NCBI GenBank assembly: GCA_002426795.1
Contig: DINQ01000020.1
Span: 381,017-445,016, forward strand
Direction: 5' to 3'
From: Bacteroidales bacterium UBA5536
GTDB taxonomy: Bacteria > Bacteroidota > Bacteroidia > Bacteroidales > F082
Length of the DNA: 64,000 bases
Shown here: piece by piece, positions 25,381 through 33,409 of the stretch
Numbering within the stretch: position 1 is the stretch's first letter
Layout of the letters: every line of letters starts with the position of its first letter
The notes under the pieces: generated by a model
The model's database searches: none
What the model was told of the DNA's origin: nothing
What the model saw: the letters and a program-made list of their open reading frames with translations, nothing else
Translations under genes and position numbers: made by a program

Positions 25381-26231
25381 CTGTATCCAAAAGTTAAAGT
25401 CACACCCACATGAATAAGCATAATTACCAGCATGAGTATGGCGAATGGAAGGTGAGCCACATGCCAGTATTTAAATAAGTTCTGCATCAAAGCAAGTCTC
25501 TTGATGCGGTGTTCCAGGGCAAAGTCATTGCGCAAGAGTTGTATAATTTCGTTCCGATGTTTCTTATCAACTGCTTTTTCAATCAGCATGCGCTTGATAT
25601 TGCGGGTAATTTTTCGCTCAGCCGACCGGTTAGATGAAGGTGCCATTGCACTTGTGTGATCGGTTAAGCTTTCTTGCCTTGCTTCTAATATTTGTTGAAG
25701 CATTGGGTTCTTGTCGCCTAGTGTTTCCGAAAGTTTTTCGCTAAGGTCTTGCCTGAGCTGACGAACCTCATACAAAGAAAGCATCCGCCCTTCGATAGAC
25801 CTTGGAATTTGGAGGTAAATAAAACGCCCGATTATTCCACTTGCAAAAACTGCTACCATACTCCAAAAACTGACAGATACTATGCCGCCAAATTTGAAAG
25901 CAGTATGAAAAAGTACCAGTATGGGACCAAGTGTACACATGAAAATATGAAACTCAAGCCAGTATTTTAACACCCCAATCCTTGATAAAGATCGCCACCT
26001 TTTACGCGCCATATAAACAAAAACACCAATCATCATCATCAGCGATCCAATGATGCCCAAGCCATGACCAATTACTCCACTTGGTTTGAAGGTCTGGTGG
26101 TTTTCATGAAAAAACCGCTCCTCAAGCGAGGTTTGGTAATAACCCATTCCTTCAACTATAATAATAACCATTGTTGCGATTACAACAGCTGTGTACAAAA
26201 ACAAGAGCAAACGATGTTTAAATTTTGTCAT
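25368..26231 (-). CDS. Cytochrome b-like integral membrane protein (two H-x13-H helices)
   Basis: 287 residues with five predicted transmembrane helices (about 9-30, 53-75, 92-112, 116-140, 258-282) and a charged loop (about 145-250). Helix 3 carries His95 and His109, and helix 5 carries His260 and His274. This H-x13-H spacing on two helices is the classical arrangement for two stacked b haems with bis-His ligation. Another His (56) is in helix 2. I recognise no named family. It is the first gene of the five-gene redox operon, so it likely anchors the module and may oxidise or reduce menaquinone. Confidence 0.72.
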   Translation of the reverse strand: MTKFKHRLLLFLYTAVVIATMVIIIVEGMGYYQTSLEERFFHENHQTFKPSGVIGHGLGIIGSLMMMIGVFVYMARKRWRSLSRIGVLKYWLEFHIFMCTLGPILVLFHTAFKFGGIVSVSFWSMVAVFASGIIGRFIYLQIPRSIEGRMLSLYEVRQLRQDLSEKLSETLGDKNPMLQQILEARQESLTDHTSAMAPSSNRSAERKITRNIKRMLIEKAVDKKHRNEIIQLLRNDFALEHRIKRLALMQNLFKYWHVAHLPFAILMLVIMLIHVGVTLTFGYRWIF

Positions 26232-26599
26232 AAATCCCCGAAAATAGTAGATGTATAAACGCTGATTTTAATGCAAGATAAGCAAAAGGAGTGTTTTTTC
26301 CTTTGCACAAATCGAATTGTTAGTTATGGGAACAATCCATAAGAAAGCATGACAAGTAAAGTGTACAAGTCATAACAAGTTTATAATGAGGTAGTAAGGA
26401 GTAACTGGATGGCTTTCTCTTTGTTGACTATAGTTCTGTGTAATCTTAAGACTGTCTTAAAACGACACTAATTTAGAAAAAATCTAAATTGAAAAAACAT
26501 GGATTTTCTTCTTATTTGTCCATAAAAAATGGTGACAATATTGGTACGAAAGGTATAACTGGCAAAAGAAAAGAGTTGTTTTGTGAGGCTCTAAAAAGT
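26232..26599. other. Intergenic region upstream of the multihaem operon
   Basis: 368 bp without a gene, between gtrA and the cytochrome operon. It holds a perfect 8-bp inverted repeat AATTTAGA/TCTAAATT (26470-26477 and 26483-26490) and three ACAAGT copies (26352, 26365, 26375). No TAnnTTTG box with good spacing was found; the nearest to the operon start is minus-strand TATTTTCG at 26239-26246. Confidence 0.6.
26470..26490. repeat. Perfect inverted repeat upstream of the multihaem operon
   Basis: AATTTAGA, five A, TCTAAATT. This could be a regulator site for the operon or a weak terminator of gtrA; there is no T run directly after it on the minus strand. Confidence 0.5.
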
Positions 26600-27019
26600 T
26601 TACCTTACTGCAAAAGTAACCATGATGTTGGCGACAAAATTCCAGATGGTTACAACGGCAATGGCAAATATCTTGCTCAGGTAGAAGTTCATGTTGAGTT
26701 TACTAACGAGTAGCCACAATATCAATGTGTTGATCAATAGTCCGATAAAGGAAATCAGAATAAATTCTGAATATTCGATGGCAATATTGGGATTTGTACT
26801 TTCGAAAGTCCATATCCTGTTCAGAAAATAGTTTGAACTGGCAGCCAGCATAAAGCCAATGGCATTACTGATGTATTTCTGGATATGTAGTAGCTCCTTA
26901 CAAATGTAGGTAAAGCCAAAATCAACAAACACGCCTGAAAATCCAACAAAACCAAACTTCAGGAACTTCAGAAGAAGTTCACGGATCACGTACCCAATAT
27001 ATATCAAATGGTTTGGCAC
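26600..27019 (-). CDS. GtrA-like family membrane protein
   Basis: 139 residues with four hydrophobic helices. The N-terminal LKFLKFGFVGFSGVFVDFGFTYI and the middle FMLAASSNYFLNRIWTFES are the conserved GtrA (PF04138) motifs. Family members are thought to flip undecaprenyl-phosphate-linked sugars or otherwise support glycosylation of surface polymers. Here it is alone, with no glycosyltransferase directly adjacent. It is transcribed in the same direction as the cytochrome operon but 368 bp upstream, so not obviously part of it. Confidence 0.88.
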   Translation of the reverse strand: MPNHLIYIGYVIRELLLKFLKFGFVGFSGVFVDFGFTYICKELLHIQKYISNAIGFMLAASSNYFLNRIWTFESTNPNIAIEYSEFILISFIGLLINTLILWLLVSKLNMNFYLSKIFAIAVVTIWNFVANIMVTFAVR

Positions 27020-27095
27020 TTAAAAAGAATTAAATCAGCATTTTTTTATTTGATAAACAAAGAGCCAGAGGCAAATCAAAACACGGCATCAGCAG

Positions 27096-27103
27096 CAAAA
27101 ATA
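27096..27103 (-). promoter_or_regulatory. Putative -7 box (TATTTTTG) for the GtrA gene
   Basis: Minus-strand TATTTTTG about 77 nt upstream of the GtrA start. There is no TTTG at the normal -33 distance, so weakly supported. Confidence 0.3.
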
Positions 27104-27454
27104 GCGAATTTAACGCTAGATTGACTGAGAATATCATCCCTTAGCCTTGAATTTGGTTCTGTGCTGTCAGTTCGAATATCTGATCAAGAAAATAAAATGA
27201 AATTCCCAATTGTGGAAATATAATTTTAGGATTAAACTACAGTATAAATTATAAAAAATACAGAATATGAATAAGTTATGATAATTGTTTTTGGCAAAAT
27301 TATATTCAAATCTTAAAATGGGAAAAATATTCCCTAATTGGCAAAATCATTCAAGACACGTATTTGGTTAATCTATTGAAGACTAGCTGATTTATTCTTT
27401 TGGCATATTCTTTGTTTCTTAAAGAGTACTTGTTTTGTTTGTTTTTCATAATTT

Positions 27455-27482
27455 GACCGCCCTCCCGGGCGGTTTTTTTTTC
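27455..27482 (+). terminator. Plus-strand Rho-independent terminator without an obvious gene
   Basis: Stem ACCGCCC / GGGCGGT (27456-27462 with 27467-27473), four-base loop, followed by a run of ten T. Orientation is plus, yet both flanking genes are on the minus strand. Confidence 0.8.
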
Positions 27483-27516
27483 ATAGCCTGGATTTTCAAT
27501 AAAAATATAAGCATAA

Positions 27517-27548
27517 AAAAACTGTCCTGCGCAAGCAGGACAGTTTTG
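27517..27548 (-). terminator. Rho-independent terminator of the T9SS Asp-box gene
   Basis: Ten-bp stem ACTGTCCTGC / GCAGGACAGT (27521-27530 with 27535-27544), with an A run at its left (T run on the minus strand). It lies 25 bp after the stop codon. Confidence 0.85.
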
Positions 27549-27572
27549 TATGGTTTAGAAATTTCCGTGAAA

Positions 27573-29456
27573 TTATTTCACAGTTACTTTCTTGGTTTCT
27601 TTGTAGTTGTCAACAGTAACAGTGTAGAAATAGATGCCACTCTGAAGAGCGTCAGTATTCAATGAAATTCTATTCATACCGGTTGACAATGCACCGAATT
27701 CCTGGTATTGTACCATTTGACCAACAATGTTGTGAACGCTAACGTTAACATTGTTCACTGATTTGCTCAGGTTCAGGTCAAAGTTTACTTCGTTACCGGT
27801 AACTGGGTTAGGATAAGCTGCAGAAACTTCAGTGATAGGGTTAACAAACTCACTTGTACCTACGATCAGCGGATTGATTTTTACAACATAGTATTGGTTG
27901 TCCTGATAAGCGTGTTCGTCATCAAGGGCAAGTCCTTGTTGTGTATCAGCTCCGTATAATACAAAGAATGTATTGTCGTAAGCAGTAGTAGGAGATGTTG
28001 TCGCGATACATTCGTCAAACAAGTGAATGAAGTTGTCGGTCAAATTGTCTTCAGCTGGATACCAGGTTCCATAAACACCGTCTTTGTAAGAGGCGAAGAT
28101 GCTTCTGTAGTGACCAATTTCGTTAACACGTGTTTCATCCAAAGTAGAGTAAGCAACAACTACAGTTCCGATATCATCAACAGAAATTGAAGGGAATGTA
28201 GTTAAACTGAGTGATCTGTAGGTGATAGGTGATTCAAAATCAAAGATGTTGAGTTCGCCGTCACCGTCGATATCTGGTACCCATCCGCAGAGCATACCCA
28301 TTGAATCAAGATATTCAGGATCCAAAGTTTTGTGAACGTTTTCAGGATTGTTTGGGATAGGACCCATATCTTCGTTCCAATATCCAATACCTTCGGTAAA
28401 TGGGAAAAACTGATAAGTTGTGCCAGGTTCAGTATGAGTTACACGTGTGATAGCAAATGCAATGTGAACTTTACCATTGTTGTCCATGGTGATAGCAGCA
28501 CTGTTGTCACAAGCATAAAGGGTGTCAGTTGTGATGGATGTATCCCAGTTGAAAGTTGGATAAGGATGTTCCCAAACAACAGTTTTTTCCCAGGTTTCAC
28601 CACCGTCGGTTGATTTGATGAAGAACAAATCGTACCATGCACTTGCAAACATGATGGCTACATTGTCGCCATTGGCAGCCATGGTATAGTCGTCAGCTGA
28701 AATGTTGAAGTTGTAAAACTCGTTGTCTACCAATGGAGGAGTTGCCCAACCTGACCAGGTAGCTCCACCGTCTGTTGACCTGTTGTAGAAAGTTTCGCTG
28801 ATAGCAGTATTGTTGGCATCCTGGTCGCAGGCAATAACGTGAATCACGTCATGATTTGCACCAGTTGTAACAACTCTTGGCCATGTCAGGTTCCAACCAT
28901 CTGGATTAGGGAACATGTAGGAGGTCCATTCGCCAGTTCCTTTGGCAGGACGGGTGTGCATGTTGATTTGTGTACCATCGTGAGAAACATGAACTTCACC
29001 GTCAGCCCAGGCAGCGATTGAAGGCCAACCTGAACGTACATCTTCGATCGGACCACTAGGCATGTCTCCCCAGTTTGAACCATCATAGTAGTTATAGCCG
29101 GTTCCGCGGTCAGGGAAACTAGGTGCGCTTTCAACGCCTCTTGTGGCTGTTACAGCAACTGAACCATCAGGCCATGCATACAAACGGTTTCCAAGAGATG
29201 CATTTGTCTGGAGGTCATACTGAGAAACCATAACTTGTGTTTCTTCGTAGTTGGCGCCAGATTTTATGGTAGTTGTCTGCATAATATTAGCCTGTGGAGT
29301 GAACTCCATGGCTTCAACAACAGGTTCCTTGGCGCTGATCAAGGTAGCAGTCCTCGATTCATTTACTCTAGGATTTTTCAGTTTCACGTAACCACTTTGT
29401 GCTACAGCAGCAAGCCCAATGGTAAGTGCTAAAGATAAGAATAGAATTTTTTTCAT
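27573..29456 (-). CDS. Secreted Asp-box/BNR-type protein with T9SS sorting domain
   Basis: 627 residues with signal peptide (end about AAVAQ, residue 20). The body has sialidase-type Asp boxes (STDGGATWSGW, STDGGETWEKT), suggesting a beta-propeller. An acidic loop DIDGDGELNIFDFES resembles a dockerin/EF-hand calcium loop. The last about 80 residues are a type A T9SS C-terminal domain (YPNPVTGNE ... GMNRISL ... SGIYFYTV ... KKVTVK). It is exported through the type IX system and probably attached to or released from the surface. No catalytic sialidase residues could be confirmed, so the activity is unknown. It has the clearest promoter in the window, which fits high expression. Confidence 0.82.
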   Translation of the reverse strand: MKKILFLSLALTIGLAAVAQSGYVKLKNPRVNESRTATLISAKEPVVEAMEFTPQANIMQTTTIKSGANYEETQVMVSQYDLQTNASLGNRLYAWPDGSVAVTATRGVESAPSFPDRGTGYNYYDGSNWGDMPSGPIEDVRSGWPSIAAWADGEVHVSHDGTQINMHTRPAKGTGEWTSYMFPNPDGWNLTWPRVVTTGANHDVIHVIACDQDANNTAISETFYNRSTDGGATWSGWATPPLVDNEFYNFNISADDYTMAANGDNVAIMFASAWYDLFFIKSTDGGETWEKTVVWEHPYPTFNWDTSITTDTLYACDNSAAITMDNNGKVHIAFAITRVTHTEPGTTYQFFPFTEGIGYWNEDMGPIPNNPENVHKTLDPEYLDSMGMLCGWVPDIDGDGELNIFDFESPITYRSLSLTTFPSISVDDIGTVVVAYSTLDETRVNEIGHYRSIFASYKDGVYGTWYPAEDNLTDNFIHLFDECIATTSPTTAYDNTFFVLYGADTQQGLALDDEHAYQDNQYYVVKINPLIVGTSEFVNPITEVSAAYPNPVTGNEVNFDLNLSKSVNNVNVSVHNIVGQMVQYQEFGALSTGMNRISLNTDALQSGIYFYTVTVDNYKETKKVTVK

Positions 29457-29511
29457 AGTAATAAATTTTGATTAACAATAGACAATTAATAATTGATGCT
29501 CTGTTGAGAGA

Positions 29512-29544
29512 CAAAGATAGTAACTAAAATTTAGAATTGGCAAA
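29512..29544 (-). promoter_or_regulatory. Bacteroidota-type promoter (TTTG-N21-TATCTTTG)
   Basis: Minus-strand -33 TTTG (29541-29544), 21-nt spacer, -7 TATCTTTG (29512-29519). It lies about 55 nt upstream of the T9SS Asp-box gene. It is one of only two places in the window where both elements match with accepted spacing. Confidence 0.65.
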
Positions 29545-29662
29545 AAAAAATCAAATTAGTTCAGCTGAAATTCACTATTTATAGTCTTCAGGTTTGGATA
29601 AAAATAAGCCAATTATAATTTAGATTGAATTAATTTTCTGTAAATCAACACATAACCAAATC

Positions 29663-30832
29663 TTATAGGATGGTCTTATGATGCTGTGAATCATTTGTTT
29701 GACCATTAAAAATATGGCGATATGTCCGGTGGCGTTTGCCGAAATGTGCACCAACCGACTCATGTAAAGCACGCATTTTGGGATTAAAATCACCCACCCA
29801 CGACAGTTCAACTTCTTTGTAGTGTTTAAATTCGGGTTTGTCCATCACTTGCTGCATGTGCCAAAAAATCCCTGATTCAAGACCAAACCGCTGAAACTGC
29901 GGTTTCACACCCATAATCGTGATGCGTGCACGGTTGATTTTACGCTGCTTGTTCATCCACCAAAAACGAATTTTGTTCATCAGGTGAAGCTTGCCATTGA
30001 GCGGCTTTAACAATTGATTCACATCAGGAAACATCACCAAAAAAGCCACCGGAACATTTTCGTGGTATACAAACCAGATAAATTCTTCTTCCAGAAATGA
30101 TTTGGTCTGCATCAATTCCGATTTGATAGTGCTGATTTCGAGTGGGGTGAAGTTTTCGTGAAACTGCCAGGCTTCGTCATATATTTCCTTGATGTCAGCA
30201 ATGTATTTATCTGCATCGGCCAGTTCAAAATGTCGCCATTCAAATCCTGGTTTTTGTCTTACCCAGTCAGCAATTTTCCAGAAACGCTCAGGAAAAGGAA
30301 CTGTCAGGTCAAGATGATTTGTAACCTGTTCGAAATACTCTGCAAAACCATAGTCCTTAAACATCTTTTCGTAATACGGTTTGTTGTAGGGCATGCCAAA
30401 GCTGGGATGTGTGAAGCCTTCTACCAGCAAGCCCCAGAAGTTATCGTTCTCCCCAAAATTGATAGGGCCATCCATGGCTTCCATGCCCCGATCTTTGAGC
30501 CATTGCTTGCATTGATCAAACAACATAAAAGCGGCATCCTGATCGTCGATACATTCGAAAAAGCCCATTCCACCAGTGGGCTGATCATAGCCGTATGCCT
30601 TTTTTCTGTTGATAAATGCAGCAACCCGTCCAATTAACTTTCCGTCATCGTTGGTCAAAATCCAACGTGCGGCTTCTCCCTTTTCAAAAAAATGATTCTT
30701 TTCAGGATTAAATACAGCATCAACAGTCTCGTCGAGCGGACAAACCCATGCCTCGTCATCTTTATAAATATCCTTTGCAACAGCGAGAAACTGGCGTCTT
30801 AAACGCGGACTATTGACTTCAGTAAGCTTCAT
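29663..30832 (-). CDS. GNAT-like acetyltransferase domain protein
   Basis: 389 residues, longer than a single GNAT domain. The N-terminal third has the GNAT-like strand pattern GKLIGRVAAFINRKKAY followed by GGMGFFECIDDQDAA. The middle has MDGPINFGENDNFWGLLVEGF, typical of a Bacteroidota family usually called GNAT or hypothetical. The C-terminal part has another GNAT-like core (ARITIMGVKPQFQRFGLESGIFWHM) with the acetyl-CoA loop, so two GNAT folds may be fused. Substrate unknown. It lies alone between two T9SS protein genes on the same strand, with no terminator seen after it. Confidence 0.65.
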   Translation of the reverse strand: MKLTEVNSPRLRRQFLAVAKDIYKDDEAWVCPLDETVDAVFNPEKNHFFEKGEAARWILTNDDGKLIGRVAAFINRKKAYGYDQPTGGMGFFECIDDQDAAFMLFDQCKQWLKDRGMEAMDGPINFGENDNFWGLLVEGFTHPSFGMPYNKPYYEKMFKDYGFAEYFEQVTNHLDLTVPFPERFWKIADWVRQKPGFEWRHFELADADKYIADIKEIYDEAWQFHENFTPLEISTIKSELMQTKSFLEEEFIWFVYHENVPVAFLVMFPDVNQLLKPLNGKLHLMNKIRFWWMNKQRKINRARITIMGVKPQFQRFGLESGIFWHMQQVMDKPEFKHYKEVELSWVGDFNPKMRALHESVGAHFGKRHRTYRHIFNGQTNDSQHHKTIL

Positions 30833-30901
30833 GGTTATGGCTTTTATCTGACAAATGTAACGATTAATCAGCTGTAACTGAAGAATCCTGTATTTCGAAA
30901 C

Positions 30902-32887
30902 CTACTTTCTGGTGAAACGCTTGACGAGAATATTTCTTGCCGACTGTATTCGAATGATGTATATGCCAGATTCTAAATCAGTGATGTCCAATAAAATTTC
31001 TTGCCCTGTAAAGGATTGTTCTTTCACGCAAACACCCTTTGCATCCATCACCTCAATCTTCCAGGCACCAAACTGATTTAAGGAGATACTTACCGAATTA
31101 GAGGCTGGATTTGGAAACAACTTGATTTCATTTGAAGCATTCGCTTGCAATGTTGTAATAAGTTGCAGGTGCACCGTTTCTGTTACGTCCTGATCAATCA
31201 CAGTAACAGTCTCACTAACGGGATAATAACCTTCGAGACTGATTTCGAACGTGTAAGAGCCAGGTGCGATGTCAGCAAATGATGTTGTGCCATTGGCTTC
31301 TGTATTTTGGCTTCCAACGCCCTCAACGTCAACAATTGCGCCTTCAAGTGGGTTTTCGCTGTCGTCGAGCACCACAAAATGCAATGTGAAGGTCGAAGGT
31401 GTTTGCTCAATGGAAACCATCCATTCCTGTGTGGTCCCATCAGGAAGTGAAAGCGTGTAAGTCACGCCATTTGTGAAATCCTGTGCAATCCCTGATGCAG
31501 GATTGCCCGAAACGCCAAGTTCAACTATATATTGCGGAATAAGTTCGCTGAGATCGATACCCGCTTCCAGTTCAAAAGTTACAGTATGATTCAAACCATC
31601 GATTGTTCCTGAAACATTTTCTGTAAGTTGTGGATTGTCAGAGGCCAAAAAATCAAAAGAAAAGAAAACGGGCTGCAAAGTGTTGATAGGGGTGTATGTA
31701 ACAAGACCCAGCGATGGATCGTCAGGCTGGTGAAAAATAAAATTTTCTGCCTGCAAGGGATCGTTTGTTCCCCAGTAATTGCCAATGGCTGTGATAGGTA
31801 AGGCTGTGTTGTTGTATAGCGCGTAAACCTGACCACCGTTTCCGTTGTCGTAAAACACGTTTCCGCCCTGGTCGAGTGTGGTTCCGAGATTGGGTTGAGC
31901 CTGATCAATGATGGTAACTCCCCACAGGTTTCCGGCGATGATGTTACGACGCACGATGGCTGTGTTGCCAGTGCCGCCAGCTTGAAAATTAAGCCCGCTG
32001 CCACCCAGATTGGGCTGGTTCTGGATGTTGTTGTCGAGGATGACATTGTCGGTGATTCGGCTGCTGATATCATTCCCGATTTGTGCCATTCCATAGCGGT
32101 TTCCTATAATCGTGTTGCCACTAACGACAGCTTTCGTCGTGCCGGCACCCACCAGATTGGAAAGGCCAATACCACCTGCATTGTCATAGAAACCTTCAAT
32201 ATAATTTCCAATAATGTATAAGGTATCAGTACCTCCAGGTCCCAGGTTGATTTGCGGACGGTTGCTGTTGTCGGTTGTATTATGGATAAATTCTGAATGC
32301 AGAATGTGTGGTGAGCCTTGCACATTGGCTCCAGAACCGATGGCAGAGCGCTCGTTTTCGACAAAACGACAATAGCTGATGTATGGGCTGCATCCGCTGT
32401 AGGTTATTACAGCCGAAACATTGGATGAACCATTATGAATAAAAGTGCAGTTTTCAAAACTCGCTTCGCTACTCAGGAGTTGAATGCCTCCACCATGTGT
32501 AAAACGGGTGTTTTGAAACTGATTTGCTGGTGAATCTTCGAATCGGAAGCCCTTGAAATTATTGGCTGCACTGAGGGTGTCGATGGCCGTAAAAACCACT
32601 TCTCCGCTGGCAGGAACGGAATGGATTGTACCGTAAATTTCAAGCCTGATTCCTGCAGCTGTGCGAACCACAGCAGGCTGAGTGATACGCAATGTGTCTG
32701 TTGCCGAAATGGTTAATGTATTGTTGATGAAATAGGTGTTGTTGTTGAAAGTGACAACGCCCCCCGATTGGGCAACCAGTTGATCAAACGTTAAACTTAG
32801 GTTATTTCCGGGCGTAATATACTGAGCCTTAATAGTTAATATCAACCCTAAAAATAAAATTGTCAATAAAAATCCCGTTTTTCTCAT
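30902..32887 (-). CDS. Secreted parallel beta-helix protein with T9SS sorting domain
   Basis: 661 residues from MRKTGFLLTILFL, signal peptide ending IKAQ. Residues about 100-370 look like a right-handed beta-helix of Asn/Gly-rich turns (NTRFTHGGG, NCTFIHNGS, SGNTIIGNRYG, TDNVILDNN). Around residues 505-570 there is a carboxypeptidase-regulatory/PEGA-like domain (LEGAIVDVEGV, GSYTFEISLEGYYPV). The C-terminal 75 residues form a T9SS type A sorting domain (LFPNPASNSVSISL, ESGIYIIRIQS, LVKRFTRK). It is exported and surface-attached. Beta-helix proteins often bind or cleave polysaccharide, but no catalytic site was identified. Confidence 0.8.
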   Translation of the reverse strand: MRKTGFLLTILFLGLILTIKAQYITPGNNLSLTFDQLVAQSGGVVTFNNNTYFINNTLTISATDTLRITQPAVVRTAAGIRLEIYGTIHSVPASGEVVFTAIDTLSAANNFKGFRFEDSPANQFQNTRFTHGGGIQLLSSEASFENCTFIHNGSSNVSAVITYSGCSPYISYCRFVENERSAIGSGANVQGSPHILHSEFIHNTTDNSNRPQINLGPGGTDTLYIIGNYIEGFYDNAGGIGLSNLVGAGTTKAVVSGNTIIGNRYGMAQIGNDISSRITDNVILDNNIQNQPNLGGSGLNFQAGGTGNTAIVRRNIIAGNLWGVTIIDQAQPNLGTTLDQGGNVFYDNGNGGQVYALYNNTALPITAIGNYWGTNDPLQAENFIFHQPDDPSLGLVTYTPINTLQPVFFSFDFLASDNPQLTENVSGTIDGLNHTVTFELEAGIDLSELIPQYIVELGVSGNPASGIAQDFTNGVTYTLSLPDGTTQEWMVSIEQTPSTFTLHFVVLDDSENPLEGAIVDVEGVGSQNTEANGTTSFADIAPGSYTFEISLEGYYPVSETVTVIDQDVTETVHLQLITTLQANASNEIKLFPNPASNSVSISLNQFGAWKIEVMDAKGVCVKEQSFTGQEILLDITDLESGIYIIRIQSARNILVKRFTRK

Positions 32888-32904
32888 GGTTTTTGGTTTT
32901 GGTG

Positions 32905-32912
32905 CAAAGGTA
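32905..32912 (-). promoter_or_regulatory. Putative -7 box (TACCTTTG) for the beta-helix T9SS gene
   Basis: Minus-strand TACCTTTG lies 17 nt upstream of the ATG at 32887. No -33 TTTG at normal spacing. Confidence 0.4.
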
Positions 32913-33003
32913 AGACTATGCTTGCTAAAACGACGATATATTTCGGCTTTCAAAGCACTTCATTCAGAAAAGACTCTTTTCGGATTTAACTCCAATCCGG
33001 TAT

Positions 33004-33396
33004 CTAAACAACGATATACCTGCTTAAAACCTGACTAAAAAGCAATATTAAACCCATGAATGAGATAATGGAAGTAGTAATACCCGTGGCTTTGCCATGC
33101 ATAAAACCGCTTAATCCAAGCGAGATAATAATGAATATCAATCCAATAACCAGACATTTGACTAAAAACTGATGGTGTTCAATAAGTCCTGTTTGTTCAG
33201 CTTCGAAATGGATCAAAGACCAGCCTAGCGAAGAAATCAGAAAACTAATAGAGGCTACCATTAGCGTTAGAAAGAGCCAGTAAGTAATTTTCCTCCCTTT
33301 TTTAGCTCCTAAAAGTGCACCAATAAAAGTAAAAGAAAATCCTCCCAATACTGAGCTTATGAGTGCCAATTGTTGTATACCATTGTCCATCATCAT
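33004..33396 (-). CDS. Small membrane protein of unknown function
   Basis: 130 residues with four hydrophobic helices (about 9-27, 36-57, 82-101, 107-128), a Gly-rich loop GALLGAKKGRK after the first, and a single acidic loop (HFEAEQTGLIEHH). No family recognised and no catalytic motif. It lies 13 bp downstream of the PQQ-type sugar dehydrogenase gene on the same strand and may be cotranscribed with it. Confidence 0.6.
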   Translation of the reverse strand: MMMDNGIQQLALISSVLGGFSFTFIGALLGAKKGRKITYWLFLTLMVASISFLISSLGWSLIHFEAEQTGLIEHHQFLVKCLVIGLIFIIISLGLSGFMHGKATGITTSIISFMGLILLFSQVLSRYIVV

Positions 33397-33409
33397 GTTT
33401 TGATTTATT

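Larger units (their letters stand above)
27020..27572. other. AT-rich intergenic region with two terminators
   Basis: 553 bp without a convincing gene. It contains a minus-strand terminator for the T9SS gene (27517-27548) and a plus-strand terminator (27455-27482) that has no plus-strand gene before it. The rest is AT-rich with no tRNA-like or repeated structure that I can see. Confidence 0.6.

Noticed and set aside
26489..26713. Plus-strand 74-codon open frame near the cytochrome operon start
   Set aside because: Half lies antisense to gtrA and the rest in AT-rich sequence; there is no motif or promoter.
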